A stretch of DNA of 6,642 bases from an uncultured Clostridia bacterium (lineage in GTDB: Bacteria; Bacillota; Clostridia; Oscillospirales; Acutalibacteraceae): contig CALDOU010000065.1 in NCBI GenBank assembly GCA_937912175.1, positions 1 through 6,642 on the forward strand, given 5' to 3'. Below the pieces are notes generated by a model, which saw only the letters and a list, made by a program, of their open reading frames with translations, was not told the DNA's origin and did no database searches. Shown piece by piece: positions 6,153-6,642 of the stretch (position 1 is its first letter; every line of letters begins with the position of its first letter). The position numbers were made by a program, and so were the translations under genes.

Positions 6153-6635
6153 TCATCTATTTATTTTTACGTTCTTTTTTCTTAGCATCAAAATAACAGA
6201 ACTCATACTCATCAAAATCATAGAAGATACTGCGGTGGTATATACGTTTTTTATCGTTTCCGTTGTTTCTTGATAATTTTTTTCTTGTGCTTCCGATTGT
6301 TCCTTGTATTGTTCAGTTAATTTTTTGCTGTCTTCTTTAACTCCACGGTATTTTGCAATATGTGCACCCAAATTAAAAACATTTGCCATTGCCGAAAATC
6401 CTTTTTTAACAGCGTCCATAGGAGTCAATTCTTCACCTCCGGAAATTTTTTCCAACTGAGAATCATCCATTTTCTTTAATTCAAAAATCAAATCAACTAT
6501 TTCTTTCAGCTCGTTGTCCGATAAATCTATACCCTCGGACTGAAATGCTTCCTTTATTTTGTTTTTATCAGATAAAAGTACTATTTTTTCAACAAAACTA
6601 TTATCTTGCAATAATTCATCAATAGGTTTAGACAT
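6153..6635 (-). CDS. Nif11-leader, double-glycine protein with coiled coil and C-terminal membrane helix
   Basis: Residues 1-67 of the 160-aa product are a Nif11-like leader (IDELLQDNSFVEKIVLL, then FQSEGIDLSDNELKEIVDLI) ending in LEKISGG. The 93 residues after GG contain a short helical region (about 70-97), a strongly charged and probably coiled-coil stretch (about 98-130), and a C-terminal hydrophobic helix rich in Met and Ser (about 133-150) followed by RKKNVKINR. The leader closely parallels that of the next gene, and the tail length is nearly identical (93 against 94), so the two look like diverged duplicates. Only 7 nt upstream are visible, so the ribosome binding site and any promoter lie outside the window. 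I chose the ATG because it sits just before the conserved leader start. The function is unknown; a tail-anchored or membrane-active secreted protein is possible. Confidence 0.8.
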   Translation of the reverse strand: MSKPIDELLQDNSFVEKIVLLSDKNKIKEAFQSEGIDLSDNELKEIVDLIFELKKMDDSQLEKISGGEELTPMDAVKKGFSAMANVFNLGAHIAKYRGVKEDSKKLTEQYKEQSEAQEKNYQETTETIKNVYTTAVSSMILMSMSSVILMLRKKNVKINR

Positions 6636-6642
6636 AAAAATC

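Noticed and set aside
5621..6635. Classical lanthipeptide or other modified-peptide precursors
   Set aside because: The parts after GG are 93-94 residues long with membrane helices and coiled coils and few Cys residues, and no modification enzyme is in the window.

Overview
This AT-rich window is densely coding. Every gene I can support lies on the minus strand, so transcription runs from right (6635) to left (1). Strong AGGAGG-type ribosome binding sites, TGA used as a normal stop, and a copper-amine-oxidase-N-like domain (a domain mainly seen in Clostridia and Paenibacillus-type bacteria) suggest a Bacillota/Clostridia organism. This is inference: there is no rRNA or other taxonomic marker here.

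Region 1 (6635 to 2830) has four closely spaced genes in transcription order. Two are small Nif11-leader proteins with a double-glycine motif and hydrophobic tails (160 and 165 aa). The third is a 502-aa protein with one transmembrane segment and about nine MORN repeats. The fourth is a 393-aa protein that joins a Nif11-like, double-glycine leader to an apparently complete ubiquitin-specific protease (USP, peptidase C19) domain. The USP domain has the Cys box, QD box and His box with all catalytic residues in place. Free-living bacteria normally have no ubiquitin, so this enzyme probably acts on a eukaryotic host. A clear hairpin-plus-T-tract terminator (2786-2818) ends this group.

Region 2 (2665 to the left edge) is a second transcription group. 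It starts with a membrane-anchored helical protein ending in a copper-amine-oxidase-N-like domain. Next is a DUF4255/Pvc16-type protein, a hallmark of extracellular contractile injection systems (eCIS, phage-tail-like particles), which carries an unusual acidic tail made of three 42-bp tandem repeats. Last is a gene cut by the window edge with a carboxypeptidase-regulatory-like beta-sandwich start. The rest of any tail-particle locus would lie beyond position 1.

The most interesting reading is that three adjacent proteins share the same N-terminal Nif11/double-glycine module but have very different bodies, one of them a deubiquitinase, and all sit next to an eCIS structural gene. The shared module may be an export or loading tag for protein effectors, handled either by a C39-peptidase ABC transporter (the known fate of double-glycine leaders) or by the contractile particle. 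The sequence supports the domains and the adjacency; the delivery route is a hypothesis.
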